From Paraspadella gotoi (Eukaryota; Chaetognatha): DNA of 64,000 nt. The DNA is taken from assembly GCA_051294375.1 (NCBI GenBank), contig CM119266.1:9494538-9558537 (forward strand). The letters run 5' to 3'. Below are positions 37,670 through 49,177 of this stretch, piece after piece (position 1 is the first letter of the stretch; each line of letters starts with the position of its first letter). A model generated the notes under the pieces. That model saw only the letters and a program-made list of their open reading frames with translations. It did not search any database and was not told the origin of the DNA. A program made the translations under genes and the position numbers.

Positions 37670-37756
37670 CTGATGAAGACTTGTAACGAATAACTAAAAT
37701 CCACCAACGGCCATTGGTGTCGGAGGCAAGTCATTCGCCTCAAGTCGAAACATGTA
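37670..37756 (+). ncRNA. Hammerhead ribozyme motif with expanded stem-loop II
   Basis: CTGATGA (37670-37676), A, stem II GACTTG (37678-37683) pairing with CAAGTC (37741-37746), GAAA (37747-37750), CATGTA. Predicted cleavage follows A37756 (a GUA site, allowed). The stem II loop is 57 bases and itself contains two hairpins: CACCAA/TTGGTG and GAGGC/GCCTC. Flanking AAAACG and GCGTTTT can pair as a distal stem I. The third and fourth bases of each stem II strand differ from the other copies in a compensatory way. Confidence 0.6.
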
Positions 37757-37872
37757 CGATTAATATAAGCGTTTTTGTTCGAATGCAACAAGGTTGATTC
37801 AGTACAAAAAACTAAAAACTCCCGTTGTTACAAATAAACTATTATTTACTTTTCACTTCGAACCACTAAGTT

Positions 37873-37875
<3 letters not shown>

Positions 37876-37908
<33 letters not shown>
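37876..37908. repeat. (TAA)n microsatellite
   Basis: About eleven ATA/AAT units in a row just downstream of the hammerhead repeat. Confidence 0.9.
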
Positions 37909-38794
37909 GTTGTTTCAACTACTATTTTTTTAAAAAGATGAAAAAGATTTTTATTTTATTTTATAAGATATATCAAAATAGAGATTTAGTAAAATTATAA
38001 ATGAAAGTTTACAAAATATATAGGTTTTGCCATCTTTTTTACCCTAAAAAGTTATGAATTTTTTTTAAATGGCTATTTAGATTAGCCTTTACATCCCTTA
38101 ATTTCAAAAGCTTCAAAGGCAAGTCAAAAATTTTTTTTCCAATGTCTGTTCGTTCATTCCATCCCAAGTCCAATCGCTATTTCCAATACCTAATATTACA
38201 CTCGATCCTTGTATAAATGGACATATGGTTTGCTTAATCCTTTGCGCGTTCCTCAATGAATCGTTGCTCTCGAATTGTACAGGGGTGGGACCTTATATCG
38301 AGACAAACCTAAACGTCCTGCCCTGTCTGAACGATTTGAGATACAATAATAAAATCGAGTTGAAAAAGTTTTATCTGGCTTTTTACTTTTATATACAATG
38401 AAACAAAATAAATTTTTAAGCAACTACAAGGCGTTGTGGATGTTTTCAAAACAGTCGTTTTTATTATTTTATTATTATTTGTCAATGGTCGTTTCAGAAC
38501 ATGACAGTGTTATGTCTTATCTTCAATTGACCTGATTTTCATCACTATCCAAATTAAACATATTTAATATTTTTTAAGGTAAGTAAGACAAAATTTTAGG
38601 AAGATCATAACGAATATATGCTTAAATTATCAAATACTTTATGTATTTTTTACTTTTTTAACGCTTTTATTATGCATTCAGAAATCTAACATGATTAACA
38701 TAATTATTTGACAATATCGTTAATAATTTTTTTGATATAAGTAAGTTTTAATAAAGTTTTAGTGCATAAATATTTGTGATTACAAATTGGTCAA

Positions 38795-39150
38795 GTTCAA
38801 AAATTGAGTGAGAGAGAGAGAGCTCAAAGCTTCCAACATAGATTTGAGGGAAAGGTAAGTTAGATGGTGAGGAAAGCAGAAGTTTAACTCAGAATGAGGG
38901 ACAGGGATGAAAAGAAAATGAAAGGTAAACAAAGAAAATAAATACAGAGGTAATAAATTAAGAATTGGCATTTAGACAATTTAAATGAAATAAATTACTA
39001 ATGAGATTAAACAGAAACTTGAACTTGTATGAAATATAGTGAACGTGAAATTTAATTTGAAATTAGAAAGAGTAAGTGAATGAAGCTCAAAGTGAGCTGA
39101 TCTCCTCCCCCTTTAAATGGTGAGGGGTCAGTGGCAGTTTAGGGTTGGTC
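38795..39150. repeat. Purine-rich interior of hammerhead-family repeat
   Basis: Shares with 61500-61860, and partly with 17715-17990, the order (GA)n, CTTCCAACA, GAGGAAAG, CAGAATGAGGGACAGGG, and a GCTCAAAGTGAGC-type short palindrome followed by CAGTG. No hammerhead core remains here. Confidence 0.5.
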
Positions 39151-40238
39151 ATTGGGGTAATCATTTGCCTGTTACTGGAAAGCATCAGGGATAAGACCGA
39201 GAGCAACACCTTATATAACAGGGTGATGTATCTATAAGAGAATGGTTACCCTGATTATACATGATATCGGTTAATATATGTTCAGAGGATATTTAACAAG
39301 TGACTTACTTAATGGTTTGGAGCCTACTTGACTGGCTTCTTGGTAAGACTAATGAACCTAAGTGTTGAGCTAGCAAGGGCATAGTGATTCAAACAGACCC
39401 TTGTAATCCCAGCTGTCTAAGGGATAATTCTCTGAGAAAAAATCTTTCTTACTAAACAGCTGGAATCACAAGAATAATTAAAGTTGTAAACTAGCATTAT
39501 AATTAAATCATTAATTATTTAGCTATTAATTGAACATGAATATTGAACATGAACAACAAACAAACAGAAATCATTTACTAATGTAAAATATTAATATTAA
39601 ACCTTGAGGGCAATAGAACTAAAATTTATCAAAGCTTAATCAGAATACGACAATATATAAATGAGATTGAGGAACTCAATCGCATTTGAGATAATCCACA
39701 AATTAATCTGCTACACTTTCAGAAAATCGACAAATTTGTATTCTTTTAAGGTCATTTGAAAATGCTCATATACACTAAAAAAGTGTAAAAAGTTTTCAAA
39801 AAATACGCTAGTTATCAGAATCATAAGTGACTGTGACAGTTAGTGACTTAGTCCGTGCCAATATTGCCTATAATGTAGTCGGAAAGTCCGAAAAATATTT
39901 AATAAAAGTTTTATAAAATTTTTATTCATACAATAAAATACGGGGTAACGATTATAAAAGGAAAGTGAATACTTTTAATATTCAAAAACCCAGAATTCTC
40001 TTTTTATTACATATAAAAGTTCCAAATACCAACCAAACGAATACTGCAGAAAATTAAAAATGGACTAGGCTCAAAAAAAACTCCCAAACCCTCAAATAAA
40101 AAAAATAGGATTCAAATGGGATTTATACTTGATAAAAATACGTTTACGTACTGGCTTTAAAAGAAAAATTTCAATTTATTACAAAAAAAATTCTTCATCG
40201 ATATATGATAATTAAACCCTAAAATTATTTTTTTTAAA

Positions 40239-41159
40239 CTAGAGCTTTTCCATTCTGTTTTGAGCTCGGGCCATTCGTATCTCATTAGTTTCGGCCTAAA
40301 ATTTTTAAAAAACCAGATAAATGATTAGTGTGTGGCTAAAAGACAGAATTACTCGCATTATAATTAACCTTAGTAGTAATTCGCTCAATTCTGTCATTGT
40401 GATCGTCGATAGTATTTCCCATATCCAACGCCATATCTTTCAGCATTGCAATTCCTCTTCCAACATCTTGAAGATTTTCCTAAAAATAAAATAAGTTAAG
40501 AATATAAAGGACGAAAGAGTATCATTAAAAAATCGAATTATTCCTACGTCCATCTCATCTTCTCGAGAGTCATCCATGACCCGGTGAACGTATGGTCCAT
40601 TAGTATCAATAGCATGAACACCGTTATTACTAGAAACGACCGTCTTGTCTTTGGTTTTGGATTTTTTTTCTTCAAATCCTTCCCTGAAATAAGACGAGAA
40701 ATACAGTTCAATTGTTTTTTCAATACAAACGAAAATGAAATATTAACCTATATGAGGCGGTGCCTTCGAACCGTTTCCACCGCCTCCAAGGAAGAACGCA
40801 CAAACCACAGCATTTTTCCATCTCTTCAATGTTCTGCTCCGCGTCTCTAATTCCGATGTTGATGTCCTCCAAGCCCTCTTCCACGCGTTTCAATTGTTCT
40901 CCCTTTGGGCACAAATGAAAATATAAACGTTTTTTAATTCAAAGAAATAGTGTAATCAACCAACCTGCTCGTCGAGTTGCACCATGGTGCCAACGGCCGC
41001 CTCCTTCGACTCCTCGATGAGACCGACCATTCTGCGGGTGGAGGCGAGGGACTCGTCGGCGACCACGTTGGCCTTGTCGATGTAGGCCTGCTTCTGGGCC
41101 AAGGGATCGTGGGTACCGCCGACTCGCTGTCCGCCTCCGCGATGAGAATGAGACGCCAT
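40239..41159 (-). CDS. SNAP-23/25-family Qbc SNARE
   Basis: Membrane-fusion SNARE supplying two helices to the exocytic complex with syntaxin and synaptobrevin. Five exons: 41159-40965, 40902-40748, 40683-40548, 40479-40369, 40295-40239, giving 217 residues. Helix 1 is ADESLASTRRMVGLIEESKE, then LDEQ-GEQLKRVEEGLEDIN (its zero-layer Gln is the last codon of exon 1). The palmitoylation linker is CCGLC. Helix 2 contains DEMD-ENLQDVGRGIAMLKDM and ALDMGNTIDDHNDRIERI, ending AQNRMEKL. The zero-layer position of helix 2, Gln in SNAP-25 (IDTQNRQI), reads His here (IDDHNDRI, codon CAC). The linker has three Cys instead of four. SNAP-23, -24 and -25 cannot be separated. Confidence 0.93.
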
Positions 41160-42365
41160 ATCTTGATTCTCAGCCGAGGGTGCTAGAGAAGAGGGTGTTT
41201 GGGGTAGGGGGGATCTCTGGGGAATCAGTCGCAGCGTCGCGTTTACAATGAATGTCGAAAAATGATTCAGTTGAAGGGACGTGAAACTTGTGAACTTTTC
41301 GGGCCAAACTCCCTAATCCAAACGCGGTATATCATGGTAATTGAAACTAAAAATATAAAAAGAAACAAAATCATTAACTTTCTGATAATTCTCGTTTCAA
41401 CTAGGTAATTTATTTTTGCAAACCAGTAAAATAAAATTTCACCGATGCCTTTCCCCAAAATGCAGAAAAAGTAGCAGAGACCAGGAGAATCGAAGAGATA
41501 AAACTGTATTTATTCCCTTCGAGCTGATACACCCTTTTCGTGTTTCGAAGGAGTTCTTACGGTTCCGCGACGGGAGAATGGTCGGAATTAAGAATTCCGA
41601 AGCTCCGATTGGACGAAACCGAGTCAAAAAATCTTTTGACTTCTAAATCTAGATAAAGGACATAATCAGCCTTTTGTTTCTGGGTATAATTAATAATTAA
41701 TACATGTAATTATTTTACAACTTTCAATAATGTCTCATCGGTCACTTAATAAAAGCACGATACGTGTTTAAATTTTAAATTATTTATAATGTTGAATAGT
41801 AATATGTTTTTGGCAAGTTGCGCTAATTAATTTACTGTCAGAGCGCAAATCAAAACGCTCAAGTTGTTTATAAATTTGCCTATGATAATATTAACAACAA
41901 TATATTCTATAGCTTTCAGGACTTTCTAGCTTATTCAGTATATTCTTTTCTAACTTTTTATGTTTAAATAAATGAAAAAAAGAAATAACAAAAAGCTACG
42001 TTTTTTGTTTTTCAAATTAACAAAACAAAAAACTAGAACAGCGCGTTGTCTTCCAGGCGACGTAGTATTTCTTAAGTGTTCATTCATCTATAAATTATCA
42101 ATTATATTAACAAAAAAGTTTTATACTCTACTATAGAATTTAGAGTTAGAATTTTCAATAACAGCCCGTAAAATTACTATTCACAAAGCATAATTTATCA
42201 TTTTTTTAATATTTTCAGTCCGTCAAAAACAATTATTATACAAAACTCAACATGTTCGGTTCTAATGAAATAATGGCATGAATCATCTCAAAATATCTCG
42301 CGTCAGAAATGAAGGCAAACGGACGAATCTCACTCCCCCCTTAGGTCCCACCCCCAATCCCAATT
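41160..42365. other. Intergenic region SNAP/SMYD5
   Basis: 5' flank of the SNARE gene and 3' flank of SMYD5. AT-rich beyond about 41650; no gene seen. Confidence 0.55.
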
Positions 42366-43951
42366 TCAATCATGATCGCTCTCGTCTTCGTCACTTGTCT
42401 CGTCGGGTTGGTCCGTCTCGTCGCCGCATTTCGCGCAATCGCACTCGAACAAATAATTCTCCCTCAAGATTTTGTTCCTCGAGTGTCGGCTCCGACTTCT
42501 CTGGCACTCTTCCAGATAAGATATGCAGATCTCTTCGCCGGCTTCCAAGTCCGCCGTGGCGACCAACGCCAGAGAGTTATTGCGCGAAGGAAACGTGACT
42601 TCGGCATTGGGATCGCAACTGTGGTTGCAAGCGGATTGAAGTCTGGAAGGGCGAGAAAAGATGGCAATGTTAAGGAGCGCTTGGGCAGATCCAAGAGATA
42701 AACCCAACACGTCCCCCACCTGTAAAGACCGGCTCCCTCGTTGTTCATGAAATCCGTTCCCGTCTCTTCCTCGATTTTCTCATAAATTTCGTCGACGAAT
42801 TCCTCTAGTTGGATTTTTTCCGACTCCGACAATCGATCCACATTTTGATACCAAGACGAGAAGGAATTCGTACCGATTCCTTGACTGTTTTGCCCTCAAT
42901 ATAAAATGAATTAATTACAAAAATTAAAATGAATAAGTAATAAAATAATTAAAAAAATTTACCTACTAAAGCTAAGAACGTCGGAAACCCTTCCTCCGAA
43001 AGCCAATCTTCCATATCTTCGAAATGCAAGAATTGAAGCAAAGCTTCTCTGATCTGAGATCGTTGACATTGAAATCTTTCGCCCAGCAGCTTATGTGTGA
43101 ATTGACCGTCTGTAAATTTGATGATAATAGTAAATAAAACTCCCACAATATATAGGCAAATGCCGATGATTTCTTTTTTACCTTCGGTTTTAGTTCTCTG
43201 ACATAACTTTGAAAACACAGTTTTCATTTGAGGATCGATCCGCACCTAAACGAAGTAGCCAACTTTTGTCCTTTGTGAAAGAATCAAAGGGCCGAGAGAT
43301 TTCGGATCTTACCATAGCCAGCATCCTCGTGAAAATCTGGATGCCGGCGGTCTCTGGGGGATAATGAGTATTTCGCCAAAGCTCGTCCAGAATGTTGGCT
43401 GGGTGAGTCTCGTCCGCGCCCGAGCATCCAGGGCAGAGGATCACGTGATACCGCGACCAAGCTTCGTCGCGACACTCTTCGGAGCAGTAACCGACGCCGC
43501 AGCGAGAACACTGAACATGAGTCGAGGGATCCATTTCGTCAAGGTCTGCGGGGGGAAGGCGGTTTAAAGCAAAATGAGAGACGATTTAAGAAAAGGCCGA
43601 TTAATGACCAGTCTTACGTTTTCCCGGCAAAACCAAATCTGGGATTTTTGTCAATCTCCTTAGATTTTCTTCTGCGGTTTCAAGGGCAGCCATGCAATGA
43701 TCGCACGCGCGATAACCGTACAACTTGTTCCAAGAAAACTGAGCGCATACTAAACATAAAGAGGACATTGAATCAAAAACGACTTTAAAATGTCGTTCCA
43801 AACAAGAATTTATTTTTTTTTTCTAACCTAATGGATCCTCTTTAAAAATCGTCGTGCCTTTGGGAATCGGTCTAGTCGCGATGAGCCCTCGTCCTTTCGA
43901 CTTGGAAATGAAGTCTTCTCTGAAAGGCGGGTCATTGTCTACCTTCGCCAT
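42366..43951 (-). CDS. SMYD5: SMYD5 SET/MYND lysine methyltransferase
   Basis: SET-domain protein methyltransferase of the SMYD5 branch. Seven exons: 43951-43828, 43749-43618, 43545-43313, 43245-43182, 43109-42963, 42879-42720, 42642-42366 (TGA), giving 378 residues (human 418). It starts [14 protein letters not shown] and continues [19 protein letters not shown]. The split SET/MYND region reads [20 protein letters not shown], then [24 protein letters not shown] and [17 protein letters not shown]. The core is [15 protein letters not shown] and [20 protein letters not shown], and the post-SET is [18 protein letters not shown]. It ends with a short acidic tail, as in SMYD5 (EDESDHD). The SET cofactor motif NHSC is intact. 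Confidence 0.95.
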
Positions 43952-44652
43952 CGAAAGTGATAGCGTGATTTCGAATAAGTAGTAATAATCTGGAATATAG
44001 ATCATTTACTATAAAACTACCTAGTCCGTTTCTAATCGGGAGATTTTGGAATATAGCGGCGGCAACATAAAATATAGGCGGTACTGTCGTAAGGATAGCA
44101 TGAGCTACGAAAGAGTTGTCGGCAAGAATTTCACCTTCGTACTTAGTTTATAATTATAATGACAAAAACTTAATTAGTATGGATATCAACATCATAAGTA
44201 AAGATTACTTAGAAAATCTAAACGATTAATTAGCTACGAAACGTTTTTATTTCGGCGAGGACATTCATAAATGAAAAAAAATTTAGAAATGATAAAAACA
44301 AAACACGATCCAATCGGATCTGTAATCGCTACCTCAAAAATTATGGGGTAAAAAAACTACATAATCAAGGTTGAGACGAAATGACCATGAGCTTCTGTTT
44401 GAAAACTCACCCGCCAAACAATTTACGAAGATCTCCTTCCTAAAATTTTAATAGTATTATTTAATAAGAAAACACGCCGAAATGATTGGCAAAAGAAATC
44501 ATAATGTTCTTCACCGACTGCATTAATATCTAAATAAAGTGAATTAATCTGAAGCGGAAATTTAGTGAAGACCTGTCAGGAACAAAACTCCCTAACAGAC
44601 CGACGAATAAAATTACTCATGCGATCCTTGCGTGATAAAAACAAAGTTTTCG
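43952..44652. other. SMYD5 upstream / UBE2Z downstream spacer
   Basis: 700 bases of AT-rich DNA between the SMYD5 start and the E2 gene's stop. No gene seen. Confidence 0.5.
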
Positions 44653-46914
44653 TCAGTTCGACGTCGCGCGACTTTCCACGGTGTCGTCTCCCGCGACCTT
44701 CACGCTCTCCGTCGCCATTTCGAATTCGTCGTCGTCGTCGTCATCGTCTTCTTCGTAGCTGTCGATCTCTTCGTCGTCGGAGATGACGGAGAGATCGATT
44801 TCATCCTCGCCGGGAATCGGTGTTCCGTCTTTTTTGGTCACCTCGACCCCCGCTTTGCCGGCGAGCATCCGGTGTAGGGAACTGGAAGGGTGGATGAGTA
44901 TTTGGGAGATAAGAGGGTTTTAATTTGGACACAAATCAATCCTAATAACGTGGTCGTCGAAAGTCAACTGTCCGCCACCCTCACCGATACTGCCACTTCC
45001 CCGGCATTATTGAACCTGTATTGGGAAACGCCGGAAACGGAGCTGCCGATGACTTGTCCGTCGTTTTTAGCGGAAGCGCCGTCTGGCCGCGACGACGAAG
45101 ACGAGATGCGTACGCGAATCTCTTTAAGCCTCATATGGATTTCCGTGAAATTGTATTTCCCCGAGCAGCCATTCAGAAAATCGGCAAATTGAATTCGGTC
45201 AAAGTTCTTAAAATGATTGGCTGTAAAAAAAAAAGGTCGAACGAAAAATTAAAAAAATAAAAAAGGATTTCTTGCAATAATTTATTCTTTCTAAACAACT
45301 GCTTCGTTGCACATTAAACAATTAGATAGTGGCAGATTTTTCATGTAAATAGCGTCCGGATCACAACAACATAGCGTCGCAGCCGCTCACCAGTTTTTAC
45401 GTAGTAGTCGTAGTTTTTTAAAAATTCCTCCCCAACGACTTCTTTCAAAAGTTGAGGAGGGCATTGGGTTTTTCCCTCGAGCGTATCGCAGACTGCGACC
45501 CTCAGAGTCTCGTGAGTGATGATATTATTGTAGTTCTTCACTCTTCTATCGGTGACTGTTAATAAGAAAATGAGAGATTGAGAATTCAGATTGAGAATAT
45601 TTAAATCCTCGGCAATTACTGGGAATTTTAGCGTATCCGGGCTCGTTCATATGAGGCTTGTCTGTCATGAGAGACTGAATTGTGCAGAGGAGACTCGAGA
45701 TGGTTTGGGAGGCTGTCCATTGTGGTCCCGCCCAAGTCCCCAGAATGGACAGGCACACTTTTCCACAATTGTAAAAGTTCGGATTAAATCGTACCTTTTT
45801 TGAATAAAATAAATGTGAAAACAAAAATTACCCAAAAGCAAATGAATTTAGTTTCTTCAAACCTTTCCGTATCCCGTCGTCATGAGTTTGACTGAAGGCG
45901 GTTTCCAGGGGTATTCCTTGCCGAAGTCGAGGTAAAAATGGAAGAATCCTCCTTGGTAAGGAGTGTCGCGAGGACCCACGATGACGGCGTCGATTTTTGT
46001 TATGTCCGCGTCACGAGTCAAAACAAAGATTCCTTCTGGTGGATCGCTGAAGAATTCTGTTTCAAAGAAAAATCAAGTATTCAGAATATAAAGTTTTATT
46101 AAATTTATTAAATTACATTGTTGAACGATTAGGTTTTCCAAAAGAGCAAACATGAAATATTAAGAAATAAGGATTAATCACAATTTAAAGTGTTGAATCC
46201 AAATCTATCAATATCAAGTTTTGAAGTCAAGTCAATTTTTTTTGGAATTGAAACCCTCACCTGACAAATCCCGCTTGATCCTTTTCATGCATATATCGGG
46301 GGAGGCGCTCGAGGCGAGGGTCGGCGACGGAGGTCCGTGGGTTTTTTTCTGTTTCTTCCAGGGTGCTTATCAAAAAAAATCAAGAAAGTATACAATCCCA
46401 ATTCTATTGACATGATCAAAATGATCACGATACTACTCGGCTCTCAGTATGTATGAAACATGGGTGCAAAAAACTCGTCTGCCAAAATGAAAATGTTATG
46501 GCTTGAGTATGTATGAAGTAATGTATTAGTTATTTGCATTTATTTTCTAGTCATGTGATCGCATTTCCCAGTATAATCAAGAGAATACACCAGTATGAAA
46601 CATATGCATAAGAAGACCGGGTTACCTTGCTCGGAAGGCACTGGGTTTACGGAGGGACTAGATGAATGAGGGACGGACATTCCCGACGAGGACGACGACG
46701 ATGCTGACTCGGACGACGAAGCTGACGAGGAGAACGAGGTCGCTGAAGAGGAAGTCGACGGCCACGACGACGCCGACCCCGACGGCAACGTCGCACTAGA
46801 AGCACACTCGGTGGTTCCGCCGGGCATGGAGCAATCGTCTGAGTTCTGATCTGGAGGTTCTGGTAGGGGACCGGCCGACATAATCCCGTGCATGAATTTA
46901 GTCAGGTGATTCAT
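44653..46914 (-). CDS. UBE2Z: Ubiquitin-conjugating enzyme E2 Z-like
   Basis: E2 of the UBE2Z (USE1) type, which in vertebrates accepts ubiquitin or FAT10 from UBA6. Seven exons: 46914-46626, 46365-46261, 46056-45863, 45794-45620, 45555-45391, 45220-45016, 44881-44653 (TGA), giving 453 residues (human 354). A Ser-rich N-terminal ~85 residues is followed by [19 protein letters not shown], the UBC core [17 protein letters not shown], the hallmark [20 protein letters not shown] (catalytic Cys about 210), [14 protein letters not shown], and the UBE2Z extension [18 protein letters not shown]. The C-terminal ~110 residues are Ser-rich and acidic ([16 protein letters not shown]) and longer than in vertebrates. 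A second in-frame Met at 46881 is an alternative start. Confidence 0.92.
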
Positions 46915-47139
46915 GAATTGTTATAATTGTTATAACTGGTATAAGCGGCGACAAAAAAATAATCATAAACAAGAAAAATAGCATGACAAACATTTTAAAT
47001 ACAATACATTTGTCGATAATTTCAAAAAATAAAATGAAAAATTGTAACTTATGTTGTCACTTAAATTAGAACCTGTATTTTTGAAAGTAGGCGGTGAAAT
47101 TGACGACTTTCTCCCAACTATTAAAATCAAGCTCTATCA

Positions 47140-48723
47140 TCACTCGACCTCTTCATCTATTTTTCCCGGCCAACCTTTGAACTTCTTCCAAAGGGGAAAC
47201 AACAAAGCGTAAAGTCTTTTCCCCTGCAACCGCACATCGGCTTCCGGGCGACGGTTCAAGTCGAACAAGAGGCTTCTGAGGGTCACAGCTTCCGTCTCCG
47301 AGACCAGCGCCCACATCAATGTCTCCTCGGGAGCGACTCCGGTGAGTTTCGTCGACGAGGAGACTGGGTCCACGCCCTCTTCGAGACTTTCCAAAGCGTT
47401 GGCGAGAAAACGACAAACGCCGACTGCGAAGTTTATCTCCCACTCGTCTCGCTGAGGTTTGCCCGTTGGCGACAGACATAGCCACCTCGAGAGACCCATC
47501 GGTGCCTGCGAGCTCAGCAGCACCGGCGCTACCTTCGAACTGGTCGAGACGTTGAGAAGAAGTTTCCGGGAGAGATCTCGAACGTCGTCGTCGACATCGG
47601 TCGTCGAGTCGAGGTTCGTCAGCAGAACTCCAATGACTGGGACAAGCGCCTCGTGAAGAGCCGAGTCGAAGGTGAGATTTATCAAGCAATTCAATGCACT
47701 GGATTTCGTCGCAAGCGATCTATCAACGCGAAGGAGCATCGACGTCAGCGACGGCAGAGTCACGCCCATTCTCTTTGCATTGTCTTCGTCGAGCGCGAGG
47801 TTGGCCAATCCTCGGGCTGCCAGAGCCAAGACTTCGTCGTCCGATTCCTCGCCTTGCAGCAGGGCGTGCAGAGCAGTGATGCAGCCGGCGCGGCGGAGAA
47901 AATAACGGTTGGCCGGAAAGGATGCGGCGTTGGCGGCGACGACGAGGGCGCGATTCATTTGGCGATGAGTGGGCGAGAGAAAGGCGACGAGGGCGCGAGC
48001 TTCGGACGGCGATAGAACCGTCTGTTGACGCTCGATCTCTTCCAAAGAGGATCGACGGAGAGAGCGAGTCCTTCGCTTCTCTTCGATCGTAACGTTTCTC
48101 ACTGAAATGCGCTGTTGATCGTTTTCGCTTGGCGAAACAGTTTCGGGGTTTAAATCGCGAGGAGAGAGGGAAACGATCGTTTCAGGAGCGTCGTCTTCCT
48201 CCTCTTTCGCTACCACCGCGTGGAAGGAAAAACGAACATCGTCTTCCGGTGTCGTTAAAAGCGGCTCGAGAGACGACGACCCAGGGGAGCATCGATCTTT
48301 AAAGTTTCCGTCCAAGAGTTCGTCAAACGAAGGGGACTCGACCTCGCAAATTCCCGGGGATTCGGACAACGATTTCCATCGATCGTCAGGAGTTGTCAAC
48401 GACAGATCGAAAGGATCCGAGGAGATCGAGTCGTCGATGGCAAAACATGATTCGATCCCGAAAAACTCTTCCCTCACGGGGGACGTTTCCTCGACAGCGA
48501 GTCCCGCCGAATCGTTCAATTTCTCTATAGAGGATTCTTTCGAGCGCTTGTCGATGGACGAACCAAGGGCGTGGGGTTGCCCGTCGTCGACTTCCGGCGG
48601 GGACGCCGAACGGCGTTTCTCAGAACGAAGCCTTTTGATGAGGTAGCCCAGGATAACAGCGACGACGACGCCGCCTCCTCCGCCCACGACCAAACCGACG
48701 AGTTGACCTCTGCTGAAAGGCAT
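47140..48723 (-). CDS. ARMC10/ARMCX-like armadillo protein, membrane anchored
   Basis: Single exon of 527 residues ending TGA. Residues 8-28 (LVGLVVGGGGGVVVAVILGYL) are an N-terminal membrane anchor followed by Lys/Arg, as in ARMC10 and ARMCX proteins of the outer mitochondrial membrane. Residues 30-220 are acidic, Ser-rich and probably disordered. Residues 235-430 are armadillo-like helices: LSPSEARALVAFLSP, VVAANAASFPANRYFLRRAG, LALAARGLANLALDEDN, SSALNCLINLTFDSALHE, LLTNLDSTTD, LSRKLLLNVSTSSKVAPVLL. The pattern NAASFPANRYFLRRAGC parallels ARMC10. Lack of introns contrasts with neighbouring genes. Role likely in mitochondrial dynamics, by homology only. Confidence 0.75.
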   Translation of the reverse strand: MPFSRGQLVGLVVGGGGGVVVAVILGYLIKRLRSEKRRSASPPEVDDGQPHALGSSIDKRSKESSIEKLNDSAGLAVEETSPVREEFFGIESCFAIDDSISSDPFDLSLTTPDDRWKSLSESPGICEVESPSFDELLDGNFKDRCSPGSSSLEPLLTTPEDDVRFSFHAVVAKEEEDDAPETIVSLSPRDLNPETVSPSENDQQRISVRNVTIEEKRRTRSLRRSSLEEIERQQTVLSPSEARALVAFLSPTHRQMNRALVVAANAASFPANRYFLRRAGCITALHALLQGEESDDEVLALAARGLANLALDEDNAKRMGVTLPSLTSMLLRVDRSLATKSSALNCLINLTFDSALHEALVPVIGVLLTNLDSTTDVDDDVRDLSRKLLLNVSTSSKVAPVLLSSQAPMGLSRWLCLSPTGKPQRDEWEINFAVGVCRFLANALESLEEGVDPVSSSTKLTGVAPEETLMWALVSETEAVTLRSLLFDLNRRPEADVRLQGKRLYALLFPLWKKFKGWPGKIDEEVE

Positions 48724-48971
48724 GACTTGCCCATGTCCGAGTCGTGACTGAAACGCGCTAAAATCCCGAGCTTTCCTCGGGCAAATATTCGATCCAGATC
48801 CGACTGGGAGATCCGAACTCGTCGGCGCGAGGCCGTCTTCGAGCCAGAGATCTTTCTTTTAGTTCGCTTCATCATATCCAACATCATCATCAATTCATCA
48901 TAGTCATCATCATCATCATCGCCAAAGATCGAATCGATTACTGAGCGCGAAATTTTAAACGAACTCTTCAT
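48525..48971 (-). CDS. Possible upstream ORF overlapping the ARMC10-like gene
   Basis: A frame of 148 codons starts 248 bases upstream of the ARMC10-like start and overlaps it in another frame. Its first ~85 residues look protein-like and contain a motif twice: SFKISRSVIDSIFG and VRISQSDLDRIFARG, separated by DDDDDDYDEL and LMMMLDMMKRTKRK. The overlapping second half is only the shadow of the ARMC frame. It may be an upstream ORF, an N-terminal extension split by a frameshift, or chance. No splice sites reconcile the two frames. Confidence 0.3.
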   Translation of the reverse strand: MKSSFKISRSVIDSIFGDDDDDDYDELMMMLDMMKRTKRKISGSKTASRRRVRISQSDLDRIFARGKLGILARFSHDSDMGKSCLSAEVNSSVWSWAEEAASSSLLSWATSSKGFVLRNAVRRPRRKSTTGNPTPLVRPSTSARKNPL

Positions 48972-49177
48972 GAAGAGTAGATTCGAATAATTTCCAACGG
49001 AGCTACTAAATCTAAATTTAAATAACTATCTGATGAAGATACGAAAAAAAGCCAAGTTGCCGTAAATAAACATTCGTAACAGAAAACATTTTTTAAGGAA
49101 TAAAGCTGTTCATGAAAACTAATCAAAAAGAAATATTGAAACGAACAAAATCGGGGATAAGAGGGAACAAAAGAAAA

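Larger units (their letters stand above)
34729..40238. other. AT-rich intergenic region with repeats
   Basis: 5.5 kb between uridine phosphorylase and the SNAP-25-like gene. It contains poly-T/A-rich DNA (35150-36600), a GA run and CAG-type repeat (36805-36960, giving a spurious Gln/Lys frame), a hammerhead motif (37670-37756), a (TAA)n microsatellite (37876-37908) and a purine-rich repeat interior (38795-39150). No supported gene. Confidence 0.6.

Noticed and set aside
49028-49050. CTGATGAAGATACGAAAA on the plus strand near the GASZ gene
   Set aside because: The two core halves are only a few bases apart with no pairing stem, and no ACATGT or terminal repeat follows.
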